Shown one piece after another: positions 28,668 to 37,079 of a stretch of 64,000 bases of DNA (position 1 is the first letter of the stretch; each line of letters begins with the position of its first letter). The position numbers and the translations under genes were made by a program. The notes under the pieces are model-generated. The model searched no databases. It was not told the DNA's origin and was given only the letters and a program-made list of their open reading frames with translations. The stretch is from Neomoorella stamsii (GTDB lineage: Bacteria > Bacillota > DSM-521 > Neomoorellales > Neomoorellaceae), in assembly GCF_002995805.1 (NCBI RefSeq), contig NZ_PVXL01000055.1:109482-173481 (forward strand). The letters run 5' to 3'.

Positions 28668-29034
28668 CGGGGGCCACCTCCTGGATACGTTCTACAATAA
28701 CCTCGGCGATTCTACGGTCGGCACCGAGGTTGGTACCATAGATCAATTCAATGTCCGGAAAACGTTTCCTGGCTATCTCCAGTTGCTCGGGAATATCCCG
28801 CTGGACATGAAGGCCATTGCAGAAGAACATTGGTACGACAATAATTTTCTGCAGGCCTGCTTCGACCAGCATGGTTATCCCTTCCATCAGGTCCGGGTGG
28901 GTACGCATCATATAGCAGGGTTCTACCCGGATACCCCCCAGCAACTCCCTGACCTGGGCCGCCAGGAGCTTCAGGTGCTCATTGGCCTCCGGTATGCGGC
29001 TGCCATGGCCCAGTAAAATAATCCCTGTGCCCAT
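28651..29034 (-). CDS. cbiX: Sirohydrochlorin cobaltochelatase, short form (CbiX-S)
   Basis: 127 residues, about half the length of two-domain CbiX, as in archaeal homodimeric CbiX-S. It inserts cobalt at the start of the anaerobic pathway. The N-terminal active-site His is in ILLGHGSRIPEANE. The second site lies around VVPMFFCNGLHVQRDIPEQL, with His in GLHVQRD. No His-rich tail. ATG with GGGGGGACAACA upstream. It replaces CbiK in this operon. Confidence 0.93.
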   Translation of the reverse strand: MGTGIILLGHGSRIPEANEHLKLLAAQVRELLGGIRVEPCYMMRTHPDLMEGITMLVEAGLQKIIVVPMFFCNGLHVQRDIPEQLEIARKRFPDIELIYGTNLGADRRIAEVIVERIQEVAPGVVSA

Positions 29035-29047
29035 TGTTGTCCCCCCC

Positions 29048-29806
29048 TTATCTCTCTAACGCTTCTCCCAGCAAAGGGATAATCTCCTCCAGCGGTAAAC
29101 TATCAGGCTCCGGCGGGCGACGGAGGACGACAACCGTTAGCCCCAGGTCCAGGGCGGCCTGGATTTTCTCCACCACCCCGCCGGTGGTGCCGCTGTCCTT
29201 GGTTACAACTACATCGGCCTTAAACTGCCGGTAAAGGGCCCGGTTTAACTCATAACTGCAGGGACCCTGGATGGCCACAATATCCCCCGGCCAGATACCC
29301 AGCTGGCGGCACCTGGCCAGGGAAGCCTCCTCCGGCAGTACCCTGACAACGAGCCTTCTGCCGGCCAGGGCCGGCGCGGTAGTAAAGTATTCCAGATGGC
29401 GGGTGCCGGTGGTTAGAAATATTACCTGTCCCCGGGAAGCCAGTTCCACCGCTTCCTCTAAACTACCGGCCAGCAGCAGGTTCGGGTGGGAAGGCAATTT
29501 AACTTCCGGCCGGCGGTAACGGAAATAGGGCAACCCCAGGTTCTGGCAGGCCTGCCGGGCTGCACCGGTAATAGTGGTGGCAAAGGGATGGGTGGCATCA
29601 ATAACTGCCCTGATGCCCTGGTCCTTTAAAAAGGCCAGCAAATCTTCTCCTCCCAGGGGCCCTTCCTGGACCGTATCGGCTCCGGCCTCCCTAGCCAGCC
29701 TGGCACCGTATGCCGTAACAGCGCTGGCTGCCACCCGGTACCCTCCGGCCTTTAAAGTGCCGATAACCTCCCTGGCGTCAGCCGTACCGGCCAGTACCAG
29801 GATCAC
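29048..29806 (-). CDS. cbiJ: Cobalt-precorrin-6A reductase
   Basis: 252 residues. NAD(P)H-dependent reduction of the corrin ring. Pattern: LVLAGTADAREVIGTL, VIDATHPFATTITGAARQACQNLGLPYFRYRRPE, VFLTTGTRHLEYF, RVLPEEASLARCRQLGIWPGDIVAIQGPCSYELNRALYRQF, VVTKDSGTTGGVVEKIQAAL. GTG start overlaps the cbiH stop (GTGA). Confidence 0.95.
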   Translation of the reverse strand: MILVLAGTADAREVIGTLKAGGYRVAASAVTAYGARLAREAGADTVQEGPLGGEDLLAFLKDQGIRAVIDATHPFATTITGAARQACQNLGLPYFRYRRPEVKLPSHPNLLLAGSLEEAVELASRGQVIFLTTGTRHLEYFTTAPALAGRRLVVRVLPEEASLARCRQLGIWPGDIVAIQGPCSYELNRALYRQFKADVVVTKDSGTTGGVVEKIQAALDLGLTVVVLRRPPEPDSLPLEEIIPLLGEALER

Positions 29807-30528
29807 AGCCGGTACCCCCGGGGTGTCACCAGGCGTCCATCCAGCACCCTGGTCTGACTGTTGCCAATGATGACCGTGCTGACCATATCTACCGGTAGTT
29901 CCAGGAAAGTGGCCAGGTCGCGGATCCAGGCTTCTTCTCCCTCCCGGCCGGCGTTCCGTACCACCCCTACCGGGGTAGAAGGCTGGCGGTACTGGAGAAC
30001 AATGTCCCGGGCGCGGCGGAGGTGATCGGGACGGCCGTGGCTGCGGGGATTGTACAGGACCAGGACGAAATCGGCCGCTGCTGCGAGCTCGAGGCGTCTG
30101 GCTATAACCTCCCAGGGGGTCAAACGGTCACTTAAGCTGATGACGGCAAAGTCATGCATCAGGGGCGCTCCCAGGGTAGCTGCCGCGGCAGTGGCTGCTG
30201 TCACCCCGGGAATAATGCTTACCGCTATTTCTTTCCCCCGGGGGTGTCCGGCCAGGACTTCCAGGATCAACCCGGCCATACCGTAGACACCGGGATCGCC
30301 GCTGGAAATAACGGCTACGCGGGCCCCGGCAGCCGCCCGGGCGACGGCTTCCCGGCACCGGGCTACTTCTCCCGTCATGCCGGTAACCACTACTTCCCGC
30401 CCGGCCACCAGGGAAGCTATTAAATCAATATAAGTGCGGTAACCGACTATTACTTCCGCCCGGGCCAGGGCCTGCCGGGCCCGGGGCGTCATTTCTTCCT
30501 CCCGGCCCGGCCCCAAGCCAATGACCAT
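29803..30528 (-). CDS. cbiH: Cobalt-precorrin-3B C17-methyltransferase (ring contraction)
   Basis: 241 residues from ATG 30528, which overlaps the cbiG stop as TAATG; an in-frame ATG at 30582 would add 18 uncommon residues and overlap cbiG by 55 bp. Class III SAM methyltransferase: VIGLGPGREEEMTPRARQALARAEVIVGYRTYID, ISSGDPGVYGMAGLILE, IIPGVTAATAAAATLGAPLMHDFAVISLSD, LYNPRSHGRPDHLRRA. It catalyses C17 methylation and ring contraction. Confidence 0.93.
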   Translation of the reverse strand: MVIGLGPGREEEMTPRARQALARAEVIVGYRTYIDLIASLVAGREVVVTGMTGEVARCREAVARAAAGARVAVISSGDPGVYGMAGLILEVLAGHPRGKEIAVSIIPGVTAATAAAATLGAPLMHDFAVISLSDRLTPWEVIARRLELAAAADFVLVLYNPRSHGRPDHLRRARDIVLQYRQPSTPVGVVRNAGREGEEAWIRDLATFLELPVDMVSTVIIGNSQTRVLDGRLVTPRGYRL

Positions 30529-31619
30529 TATTTCGCCCGGGCCAGGGCTACAGTCACCCCCCGGTAACTCATTTTGGGCCATATTAATTCCCCCTCTCCT
30601 GCAGCCAGAATTGCCGCCGGCTCACAAACGCCGGGGATGCCAATGTACCGGTTAACCCTTTCCGAACGATGCAAATGGGGTTTACGTTCCATACAGGCCG
30701 CCAGCTGCCAGGGAGTAAAGGTAAGGAGCTTTACACCAAGGCGGCCAGCTGCCCTTTGCAGGCCCGGTTCCTCTCCCTTAAAATCAACGCTGGCCAGGGC
30801 TGCCAGGCTCCGGCGGCTGAGGCCCGCTTCCCGCAGGGCCAGGCCCAAGGCGTAGAGGATTGTCCCGGCAGGTACGCCGCGGCGGCAGCCGATACCGGCG
30901 CTGATCACCTGGGGCCGCCAGTAAACCCACCGGGGACCAGGCAGGGGCAAGCGCCGCCAGGTAACCATGATCCCCGCCCTGCCTTCCCCTCCTGCGGGGC
31001 AGCCCGTCAGGAGACGGGGTCGCAAGGATGGCAGGGCCTCCTCCAGGGACTTGAGTAAAGACTTTTCTACCAGCAAGTCAACTGTCTCGCCATTGACCAG
31101 GGCCGCCATCACTTTCGTAAAGCTGGCTGCCGGCCAGACACTCATATTTAACTCCCGGGCCACCAGGTCCAGGGGTGGTAGCCCCTGCACTTCGCTGGCG
31201 GTGGTAATAACCGCCTGGCCACCCAGCAGAGAAGCTACTCTGCGGGCCAGTTCATTGGCCCCCCCCAGGTGGCCGGAGAGGAGGCTGATGGCGTATTTAC
31301 CTCCCACGTCCACCACCACCACGGCCGGGTCTGCATTTTTGGAAACAAGGTGGGGGCTCAAAGCCCGCACGGCAATACCGGCGGCCATGACCAGGATTAA
31401 CCCCCGGTACTCGTTAAAAATCTGCCCCAGGAATAGCGATAACGGCCCTGAATAGGACACTACTATGAGCTGGTCCCATATCTCAGGCCTTACCGAAGGA
31501 GCCAGGTCGGCCGGGATAAAGATAGTAGTCCCCTCTGATAAAGAATGAGCCAGTTGCAGGGCCGTCTGTAAACCCGGCCGGGTCAGGGTGACAATGGCTA
31601 TTCCCTGTCCTTTAGCCAT
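30528..31619 (-). CDS. cbiG: Cobalt-precorrin-5A hydrolase
   Basis: About 363 residues from ATG 31619, just inside the end of cbiF (8-bp overlap). It opens the delta-lactone and releases the extruded C20 carbon as acetaldehyde, a step specific to the anaerobic route. Features: IVTLTRPGLQTALQLAHSL, LILVMAAGIAVRALSPHLVSKNADPAVVVVDVGGKYAISLLSGHLGGANELARRVASLLGGQAVITTASEV, and the C-terminal CbiG_C with SAGIGCRRGVPAGTI and GIPGVCEPAAILAA. Full-length. Confidence 0.94.
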   Translation of the reverse strand: MAKGQGIAIVTLTRPGLQTALQLAHSLSEGTTIFIPADLAPSVRPEIWDQLIVVSYSGPLSLFLGQIFNEYRGLILVMAAGIAVRALSPHLVSKNADPAVVVVDVGGKYAISLLSGHLGGANELARRVASLLGGQAVITTASEVQGLPPLDLVARELNMSVWPAASFTKVMAALVNGETVDLLVEKSLLKSLEEALPSLRPRLLTGCPAGGEGRAGIMVTWRRLPLPGPRWVYWRPQVISAGIGCRRGVPAGTILYALGLALREAGLSRRSLAALASVDFKGEEPGLQRAAGRLGVKLLTFTPWQLAACMERKPHLHRSERVNRYIGIPGVCEPAAILAAGEGELIWPKMSYRGVTVALARAK

Positions 31620-32379
31620 GGGATGCCTTAGCCTCGCGGTAGCCATGACTAAAGGCCGGGTCATACAGGCAGGAACGCTGGTAGCTGCCTGCCAGGAAAT
31701 CGCCAACTAGGAGCAGGGCCGTCCGGTCAATGCCCGCCTCCCTGCTTCTAGCGGCAATATCCCCCAGCGTACCATGGATAACCTTTTCTTCCGGCCAGGA
31801 GGCTTTATAGACTATGGCTGCCGGCGTATTTTCCCCATACCCCCGGACCAGCTCGGCGGTTGCCGTCGCCAGGTCCTGGCTGCTAAGGAAAAGGCACAGG
31901 CTGGCGCGGTGGCGGCTCAAATCAGGCAGGCTTTCCCCTGCGGGTACCGGGGTCCGGCCGGCCCGCCGGGTGAGAATTAATGTCTGGCTTATCCCCGGCA
32001 AAGTAAATTCCCTCCTTACGGCGGCAGCTGCCGCCGCAAAGGAGCTGACGCCGGGCACTATCTCATAAGGTATTCCCATTCTCTCCAGGGCGTCCATCTG
32101 CTCCTGGATGGCCCCGTACAGGGAAGGATCGCCCGTATGGAGGCGGACCACCTTTTCGCCCCTGGCCACAACAGCCTCCTGCATGATGGCCAGGACCTCT
32201 TCCAGGGTAAGGGAAGCGCTGTTATACAGCTTTGCTCCCGGTGGCGCATACTTTAAAATTTCCGGGTTAACCAGGGAGCCGGCATAGATAATGACCCCTG
32301 CTTCTTCTAAAAGACGGCGCCCCTTGACGGTAATTAACTCCGGGTCTCCCGGTCCGGCCCCGACAAAGTAAACCTTCAT
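31612..32379 (-). CDS. cbiF: Cobalt-precorrin-4 C11-methyltransferase
   Basis: 255 residues. Class III SAM methyltransferase: MKVYFVGAGPGDPELITVKGRRLLEEAGVIIYAGSLVNPEIL, VVRLHTGDPSLYGAIQEQMDALERMGIPYEIVPGVSSFAAAAAAV, VYKASWPEEKVIHGTLGDIA. ATG behind GGAGCGGGGTAGG. It is separated from cbiL by an unusual 320-nt gap, unlike the other tightly packed genes of this operon. Confidence 0.95.
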   Translation of the reverse strand: MKVYFVGAGPGDPELITVKGRRLLEEAGVIIYAGSLVNPEILKYAPPGAKLYNSASLTLEEVLAIMQEAVVARGEKVVRLHTGDPSLYGAIQEQMDALERMGIPYEIVPGVSSFAAAAAAVRREFTLPGISQTLILTRRAGRTPVPAGESLPDLSRHRASLCLFLSSQDLATATAELVRGYGENTPAAIVYKASWPEEKVIHGTLGDIAARSREAGIDRTALLLVGDFLAGSYQRSCLYDPAFSHGYREAKASHG

Positions 32380-32699
32380 TGCCTACCCCGCTCCTCCGAA
32401 AATAACTCTATCGCTGGCTGGTATTGTTTCGCTCGCTCCGTGGCCCTTGTGGAGCGGCCTACGGCTCAGCCTCAGGCTCGGGCGGGGTTCCCGGCCTATT
32501 CGGCGTCCTTGCCTTTAGAATCCGGGCGAAGGCCTCGCTGTCCTCGGCCCCGCTTATCATCCCCCAGCTTCGCCTGGGCCGCTTCGCCACTCGGTAGAAG
32601 CTCGCTCGCTTCCGACCAATGCCAGCCAGGCATCTTCATGACCTCGCTGGTGGCGGCTCATCGCCATGGGAGGCTCCTTTTATTTCTATTTCCTGCCTG
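32380..32699. other. 320-nt gap inside the cobalamin operon, GC-rich and repeat-like
   Basis: Between cbiL and cbiF, where neighbours otherwise overlap or nearly touch. The sequence is rich in GCTCGCT/AGCGAGCG and GCGAAGC-like words and small inverted repeats (for example GCTCC-N11-GAGC on the + strand near 32441-32457). On the minus strand a 36-codon frame (32667 to 32557) starts ATG behind AAAGGAG, but its composition (MAMSRHQRGHEDAWLALVGSERASTEW...) does not look like a conserved protein. It may be an inserted non-coding repeat or the remnant of a gene. Confidence 0.5.
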
Positions 32700-33422
32700 T
32701 TAAAAATCACCCTTGTTGGTGGTGCCTTTGACTATAATTAACGACAAATAATCCTGTTTCTTGCCCTTTTCGGCTACAAGGTCCCGGCTAAAGCTCTCCC
32801 CTGGCTGGCCGCAGCGGCTGGCCAGGAACGACTGCCCGGCTACGCCTGCCTCCTCCAGAACTGTAACGATGGCGTCATAATGGCGGGCGACTTTCATTAA
32901 GACTAGATTGGGGAAAAGGGAGAGGTATTCCTTTAAGTTAGCCGGGTCCTTGAGGGCCGGGATGATGGCCAGGGGTTCGTCCCCTACGGCCAGGGGTACA
33001 TTCAAACTGGCAGCAGCCGCAGCAAAGGAAGTGATCCCGGGAACGGTAACAATCTTTAAATCCGGGTTGAGTTTTTGTAAGCGTTGCATTAAGTAACTAT
33101 AGGTGCTGTAAAGAGAAGCATCCCCCAGAGTCAGGAAGGCGATATCCTGTCCTGCTGAAAGGTTTTCCAAAAGTTCTGCTGCCGCTGCATCCCAGGAACG
33201 TTCCAGGTAAGCCCGGTCATGGGTCATAGGCATGAAAAGATTTAGTATTTTCTGCTCAGGCCGGATAAAGGGCCGGACCACCTGCAGGGCCAGGCTTTCC
33301 TCGCCACGCTGGGAAACAGGTACCGCCAGGACCGGTACCTGTTCTAAAATGGCTTTAGCCTTCAAGGTTAACAGGTCAGGGTCTCCCGGTCCAACCCCGA
33401 GGCCATAGAGGGTTCCACTCAC
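32700..33422 (-). CDS. cbiL: Cobalt-precorrin-2 C20-methyltransferase
   Basis: 240 residues from GTG 33422, which follows GGAGG by 6 nt. Class III SAM methyltransferase: LYGLGVGPGDPDLLTLKAKAIL, VPVLAVPVSQ, FLTLGDASLYSTYSYLMQRL, VTVPGITSFAAAAASLNVPLAVGDEPLAIIPA. This is the first methylation after cobalt insertion by CbiX. Confidence 0.95.
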   Translation of the reverse strand: MSGTLYGLGVGPGDPDLLTLKAKAILEQVPVLAVPVSQRGEESLALQVVRPFIRPEQKILNLFMPMTHDRAYLERSWDAAAAELLENLSAGQDIAFLTLGDASLYSTYSYLMQRLQKLNPDLKIVTVPGITSFAAAAASLNVPLAVGDEPLAIIPALKDPANLKEYLSLFPNLVLMKVARHYDAIVTVLEEAGVAGQSFLASRCGQPGESFSRDLVAEKGKKQDYLSLIIVKGTTNKGDF

Positions 33423-33501
33423 CAAAAGCCTCCACTCCTTATCCCACCATGCCACCATCTGATGGTATTCAGTAATCAACCGCAATTATTAACCCGGTAT
33501 A

Positions 33502-34110
33502 CTACTGTCCATAATGTCCATCTTTCACCAGCTGCACTATATATACCGGATTCAGGGCGCGCCAGATGTGGTAACGGCCGGCCGGTTCCAGGCGGGCCAG
33601 GTTAGTTGCCAGGGCCTCTACCTGGTAACCCTGGTGATAGCCGAAGGCCAGGGCCGTACTCAAGGTTTCGACGGTTACGGCATTGAGGACGATAATGCCT
33701 CCCGGCCGCAAAGCTTCATGGCAGGTCCTTAAAATCTCTTCTAAGTGCCCACCGCTGCCCCCGATGAAAACCCGGTCCGGCAGCGGCAACCCCTCCAGGG
33801 CTGCCGGGGCCCTGCCGGCCACCACCTGGACATTATCCAGGCCAAAACGTTTTACATTCTCCCTGATAAGGGTACAGGCCTCCGGGTCTACCTCCACGGC
33901 CAGGACCTGTCCCGGAGCCACCAGCCTGGCCGCTTCAACAGCCAGGGTCCCGGTTCCAGAGCCAACATCATAAACGGTCATACCCGGACCCAAACGGGCT
34001 TTGGCCAGGGTAAGGCTCCGGACTTCCTCTTTCGTCAGGGGGACCTGGCTGCGGCTAAAGTAATGGTCAGGTATCCCCGGCGTACTGTAGGGCCAGTTAA
34101 TCCGGTTCAT
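33502..34110 (-). CDS. cbiT: Cobalt-precorrin-6B C15-methyltransferase, decarboxylating
   Basis: 202 residues. Rossmann-type (class I) SAM methyltransferase: GIPDHYFSRSQVPLTKEEVRSLTLAKARLGPGMTVYDVGSGTGTLAVEAARL, PDRVFIGGSGGHLEEIL, LRPGGIIVLNAVTVETL. It methylates C15 and decarboxylates the C12 acetate. cbiT and cbiE are separate genes here, in contrast to the fused CobL; they overlap by 14 bp and act on successive steps. Confidence 0.95.
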   Translation of the reverse strand: MNRINWPYSTPGIPDHYFSRSQVPLTKEEVRSLTLAKARLGPGMTVYDVGSGTGTLAVEAARLVAPGQVLAVEVDPEACTLIRENVKRFGLDNVQVVAGRAPAALEGLPLPDRVFIGGSGGHLEEILRTCHEALRPGGIIVLNAVTVETLSTALAFGYHQGYQVEALATNLARLEPAGRYHIWRALNPVYIVQLVKDGHYGQ

Positions 34111-34747
34111 AACCGGCTATCACCACCCCGGGCCTGGTTAAGGGCTGCCGGGCCAGTTCGGCCGCCGTCAGCCAGATTGTTTGCTCCTGGTCGCTACCCA
34201 GGTCGGTACCCACCCACAACTTTATACCGGCGAGGCCGTGGTCGGACAGGTATTTACCTATAGCTGCCGGTGTGTTAGCCCCGCCGGTCAACATTGCTAG
34301 CCTCACTTTACCGGCTACCAGCTGGGGCAGGTATGGTTCCAGGGTCTCCAGGGAACGTCCATGGAAGCTCAGGAAAGTGGCTTCTTCCCAGCCCTGCTCC
34401 AGGCGGGCAAAGGCTAACTGGACGGAACTGATACCGGGGATAACGTTAATTTTTTCCCCTGGAAACTGGCGCTTGAGCCACGAGAGGAGGCTGTAAAAGC
34501 CTGGATCCCCCGATACCAGGATGGCCGCCGGGCGGCCGCGTATCTGCAACAGGAAAGAGCGTAACCCTTCCAGATCGCCCGTGATCACCCTTTTCTCGCG
34601 TGCTAAATCTTGAAAAAGGCTCAAAGCCCGGGGCCCGCCGATAAGGACTTCGGCCGCCGCCGCAGCCCGGCGGGCCGCCAGCGTCAGGTATTCCTGGTTG
34701 CCGGGTCCAACCCCGATGACGGTCAACCACCGGCCTTCAACTCCCAT
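34097..34747 (-). CDS. cbiE: Cobalt-precorrin-7 C5-methyltransferase
   Basis: 216 residues from ATG 34747, with GGAGG 9 nt upstream and an 11-bp overlap with cbiD. Class III SAM methyltransferase: LTVIGVGPGNQEYLTLAARRAAAAAEVLIGG, ILVSGDPGFYSLLSWLKRQF, NVIPGISSVQLAFARLEQGWEEATFLSFHGR, AMLTGGANTPAAIGKYL. An upstream in-frame start at 34783 would lengthen the overlap with cbiD and lacks a better site. Confidence 0.94.
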   Translation of the reverse strand: MGVEGRWLTVIGVGPGNQEYLTLAARRAAAAAEVLIGGPRALSLFQDLAREKRVITGDLEGLRSFLLQIRGRPAAILVSGDPGFYSLLSWLKRQFPGEKINVIPGISSVQLAFARLEQGWEEATFLSFHGRSLETLEPYLPQLVAGKVRLAMLTGGANTPAAIGKYLSDHGLAGIKLWVGTDLGSDQEQTIWLTAAELARQPLTRPGVVIAGYEPD

Positions 34748-35834
34748 GACCCCACGCCTCCAGTATTTGCCGGGCCATCCCATCCCAGCCTATAATTTCT
34801 CCCTGCAGGTTTAGCATAACCGTGCCCACTGTGAGTTCTCCACGGACAAGGGCCTCCGACCGCTGGCTGGCCCGGGCCGCCAGGGAGTCCCAGAACTCCC
34901 TCCCCAGGCCATGGTTGCGGATAATTTCCTGGGCAGCTTCAACTGTAGTTACCTCTAAAAGCTGCCGGACTACTTCCCGGGATGCCCCCCGCGCCGCGGC
35001 CCAAGCGGCCAGGATTTCCTGGCGGGCATCGGCCAGGCGACTGTGGGTATAAAAGATACCTCCTGCCACCTTGATGAGCTTGCCGCCATGCCCCCACAGG
35101 AGCACCTGCTTCACCCCGCGCTCGGCGCAGGCCTCCAGCATGTAGCCAATAAAGTTGCTGGTTAAAACAATGGCCGCAGCCGGTAGATGATAGCGTTCCT
35201 CGGCCTGGCGTTGCCCCAGGCGGCCGGGTGTCAAGATCAGGGTTTCCCAGCCGGCAGCAAGGGCGACATCAATCTGGGGTACCAGGGAGGTACGGTAGGC
35301 CTCTTCGGACATGGGTTCGACAATGCCGGTAGTGCCCAGGATAGAAAGGCCGCCCTCAATCCCCAGGCGGGGATTGAGGGTCCGCCGGGCCAGTTCTTCG
35401 CCACCGGGGATGCTGATCTCCAGTTCCAGGCCCTGGCCGGGCGGGGTTACATCGGCTACTGCAGCGGTAATCATTTGCCTGGGAACAGGGTTAATGGCTG
35501 GTTCCCCTGGAGGTATGGCCAGGCCGGGGCGGGTTACTGTCCCGATGCCGGCTCCGCCGCGTAAAGTCAATCCCCCGCCAGTTTTCCGGGCGCGGACATG
35601 GATGGCAGCCCCGTGGGTAACGTCAGGGTCATCACCTGCGTCTTTAAACACCACGGCTTCGGCCCAGTCCGGACCACGATGGACAGTAACCGGTAGAGTG
35701 ACCTTTTCTCCCCGGGGCAGGGTAAGGGTAACCTCCCTCACCAGCTGCTTCTGCCATAAAGCCAGGGCCGCCGCCCTGGCTGCTGCTGCCGCGCAGGTAC
35801 CTGTGGTATAACCCCGCCGTAATTCTCTCCCCAA
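34737..35834 (-). CDS. cbiD: Cobalt-precorrin-5B C1-methyltransferase
   Basis: 365 residues; TTG start with GGAGG upstream. CbiD has its own fold and no classical SAM motif. The signature N-terminus RRGYTTGTCAAAAARAAALALW is present, with DAGDDPDVTHGAAI, GGAGIGTVTRPGLAIPPGEPAINPVPRQMI, SILGTTGIVEPMSEEAYRTSL and LLWGHGGKLIKVAGGIFYTHSRLADAR. It methylates C1 of the ring after CbiG. Confidence 0.96.
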   Translation of the reverse strand: MGRELRRGYTTGTCAAAAARAAALALWQKQLVREVTLTLPRGEKVTLPVTVHRGPDWAEAVVFKDAGDDPDVTHGAAIHVRARKTGGGLTLRGGAGIGTVTRPGLAIPPGEPAINPVPRQMITAAVADVTPPGQGLELEISIPGGEELARRTLNPRLGIEGGLSILGTTGIVEPMSEEAYRTSLVPQIDVALAAGWETLILTPGRLGQRQAEERYHLPAAAIVLTSNFIGYMLEACAERGVKQVLLWGHGGKLIKVAGGIFYTHSRLADARQEILAAWAAARGASREVVRQLLEVTTVEAAQEIIRNHGLGREFWDSLAARASQRSEALVRGELTVGTVMLNLQGEIIGWDGMARQILEAWGHGS

Positions 35835-35864
35835 GGTTTTTCCTCCAGTAGCATTTATTTTATC

Positions 35865-36482
35865 TTAGTTTCCTTTGTATTTTCGGAGAAGTTCCTCCCC
35901 GAAAGTAGCGTCCTCTTTAGTATCCTTTAAAACTAGAGGCAGGCCTGCCACCACCAGGTAGACCTGGTCGGCCTGGCGGGCTATCTCCTGGTTGGCCAGG
36001 CCCAGGAGGTCCCGGAAAACCCGGCCCAGGGGATAGGGAGGAATGAGCCCCATTCCCACTTCTTCAGTAACAATAATTACCCGCGCCGGTACCTGCCGGG
36101 CTACTACCGCCAGTTCCCTGACTTTAACCATGATGGCTTCTATAGCAGCCGTGTTTTTTTCCCAGCTATCTTCTGCTTCAGTTGTCTCCTGGCTCAAAAG
36201 GTTGCTAATCCACATGCCCAGACTATCAAGGAGGATGGTACCGGCACGCTGGCCTTCCCTGGCTACGGCTTCCGTTACGGCCAGGGGGGCTTCTACCGTC
36301 TGCCAGTCAGCCGGCCGCCGGCGCCGGTGCATGTCCACCCGGGCAGCCATTTCTGCATCGCCCACGGTAGCCGTGGCCAGGTAGACTACTTTTTCACTCC
36401 CGGCAACAGCAAGTTCTTCAGCCAGGCGGCTTTTGCCACTCCTGGCACCCCCGGTTACCATGATTAACGACCCGTATCCCAA
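35865..36482 (-). CDS. cobU: Adenosylcobinamide kinase / adenosylcobinamide-phosphate guanylyltransferase
   Basis: 205 residues. P-loop MVTGGARSGKSRLAEELA, guanylylation loop around HRRRRPADWQTVEAP (His as GMP acceptor), ILLDSLGMWISNLL and VIIVTEEVGMGLIPPYPLGRVFRDLLGLANQEIA. TTG start with GGAGG 8 nt upstream. First gene after the riboswitch, so a late-pathway and salvage step leads the operon. Confidence 0.95.
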   Translation of the reverse strand: MGYGSLIMVTGGARSGKSRLAEELAVAGSEKVVYLATATVGDAEMAARVDMHRRRRPADWQTVEAPLAVTEAVAREGQRAGTILLDSLGMWISNLLSQETTEAEDSWEKNTAAIEAIMVKVRELAVVARQVPARVIIVTEEVGMGLIPPYPLGRVFRDLLGLANQEIARQADQVYLVVAGLPLVLKDTKEDATFGEELLRKYKGN

Positions 36483-36495
36483 GATATGGCCTCCT

Positions 36496-36534
36496 AAAAT
36501 AAAAACTCCAGCCCCCCACGAAGTAGCTGGAGTT
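36496..36534 (-). terminator. Riboswitch-linked intrinsic terminator before cobU
   Basis: On the minus strand AACTCCAGC / GCTGGAGTT (36534-36504, 13-nt loop) is followed by TTTATTTT. It lies between the cobalamin aptamer and the cobU ribosome binding site, so it is the probable expression platform. The anti-terminator partner was not worked out. Confidence 0.8.
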
Positions 36535-36574
36535 ACATAACCTAACTTTCGGCCCCTTGACGCGAGGGTGAAAT

Positions 36575-36725
36575 GAACAGGCAGGTTTCCTGGCTCCGGC
36601 TCCTTGCCCGGCTTCGCCTTCCCGGTATAATACCAGTGGCCTTGAAGCAGGCTCCCCGGTTACAGTGGCGCGACCGCTCAGGATTTACACCTGATTCCCT
36701 TTTAACCTGGCAGGCACCTGTTCCC
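36575..36725 (-). promoter_or_regulatory. Cobalamin (AdoCbl-class) riboswitch aptamer
   Basis: On the minus strand the closing helix GAACAGG/CCTGTTC spans 36723 to 36575. Inside are GGGAATCAGGTG, the CGCGCCACTGTAACCG core (GCCACTG at 36669-36663) and the B12 box AGCCAGGAAACCTGCC near the 3' end. These are the hallmarks of the cobalamin riboswitch. Binding of B12 is expected to favour the downstream terminator and switch off the operon. Confidence 0.95.
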
Positions 36726-36740
36726 TATTAAGTTAATTAT

Positions 36741-36769
36741 AGTATAAATCGCCCCCTCCTATCAGTCAA
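36741..36769 (-). promoter_or_regulatory. Sigma-A promoter of the cobalamin operon
   Basis: On the minus strand TTGACT (36769-36764), 17-bp spacer, TATACT (36746-36741). Transcription should start near 36734, a few bases before the aptamer. The -35 overlaps the stop codon of the preceding gene. Confidence 0.85.
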
Positions 36770-37032
36770 GCCCTGGGCAACGATATGCCCTGTAGCTTAT
36801 TGGTGAGCAAAACCAGCTCTTTATTCTTTTCCCAGATGGCCCGGGCGTAGCGCCGGTTGCGGAGCTGGATCTGTTCCTTTTCCTGGCGCAGGCAATTTAC
36901 CAGTTCCCACTTTTCGGCTTCACTTTTTTCCACCAGGCGCATCAGGACACGCCGGCTGACCCTTAACTGTTCCACCTTGCTTTCCAGCTCTTGAATGCGC
37001 CGGTAAAGGGCGCTTGCATCATTGCCAGCCAA
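36766..37032 (-). CDS. Coiled-coil protein, 88 aa, unknown function
   Basis: TTG 37032 is chosen because GAGGAGG lies 8 nt upstream; a GTG at 37041 overlaps that site. The chain is almost entirely helical and charged, with heptad-like leucines (LYRRIQELESKVEQLRVSRRVLMRLVEKSEAEKWELVNCLRQEKEQIQLRNRRYARAIWEKNKELVLLTNKL split over two coils). No enzyme motif. It sits between the PHP phosphoesterase gene and the B12 operon, and its end overlaps that operon's promoter. Function unknown. Confidence 0.75.
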   Translation of the reverse strand: MAGNDASALYRRIQELESKVEQLRVSRRVLMRLVEKSEAEKWELVNCLRQEKEQIQLRNRRYARAIWEKNKELVLLTNKLQGISLPRA

Positions 37033-37079
37033 CGGCCCCACCTCCTCATTATTAGTTTGCTAAAATATATGCCCGGAAG

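Noticed and set aside
32440..32703. 87-codon plus-strand frame in the cbiL-cbiF gap
   Set aside because: Low-complexity Arg/Pro/Ser product, no ribosome binding site, opposite to operon direction.
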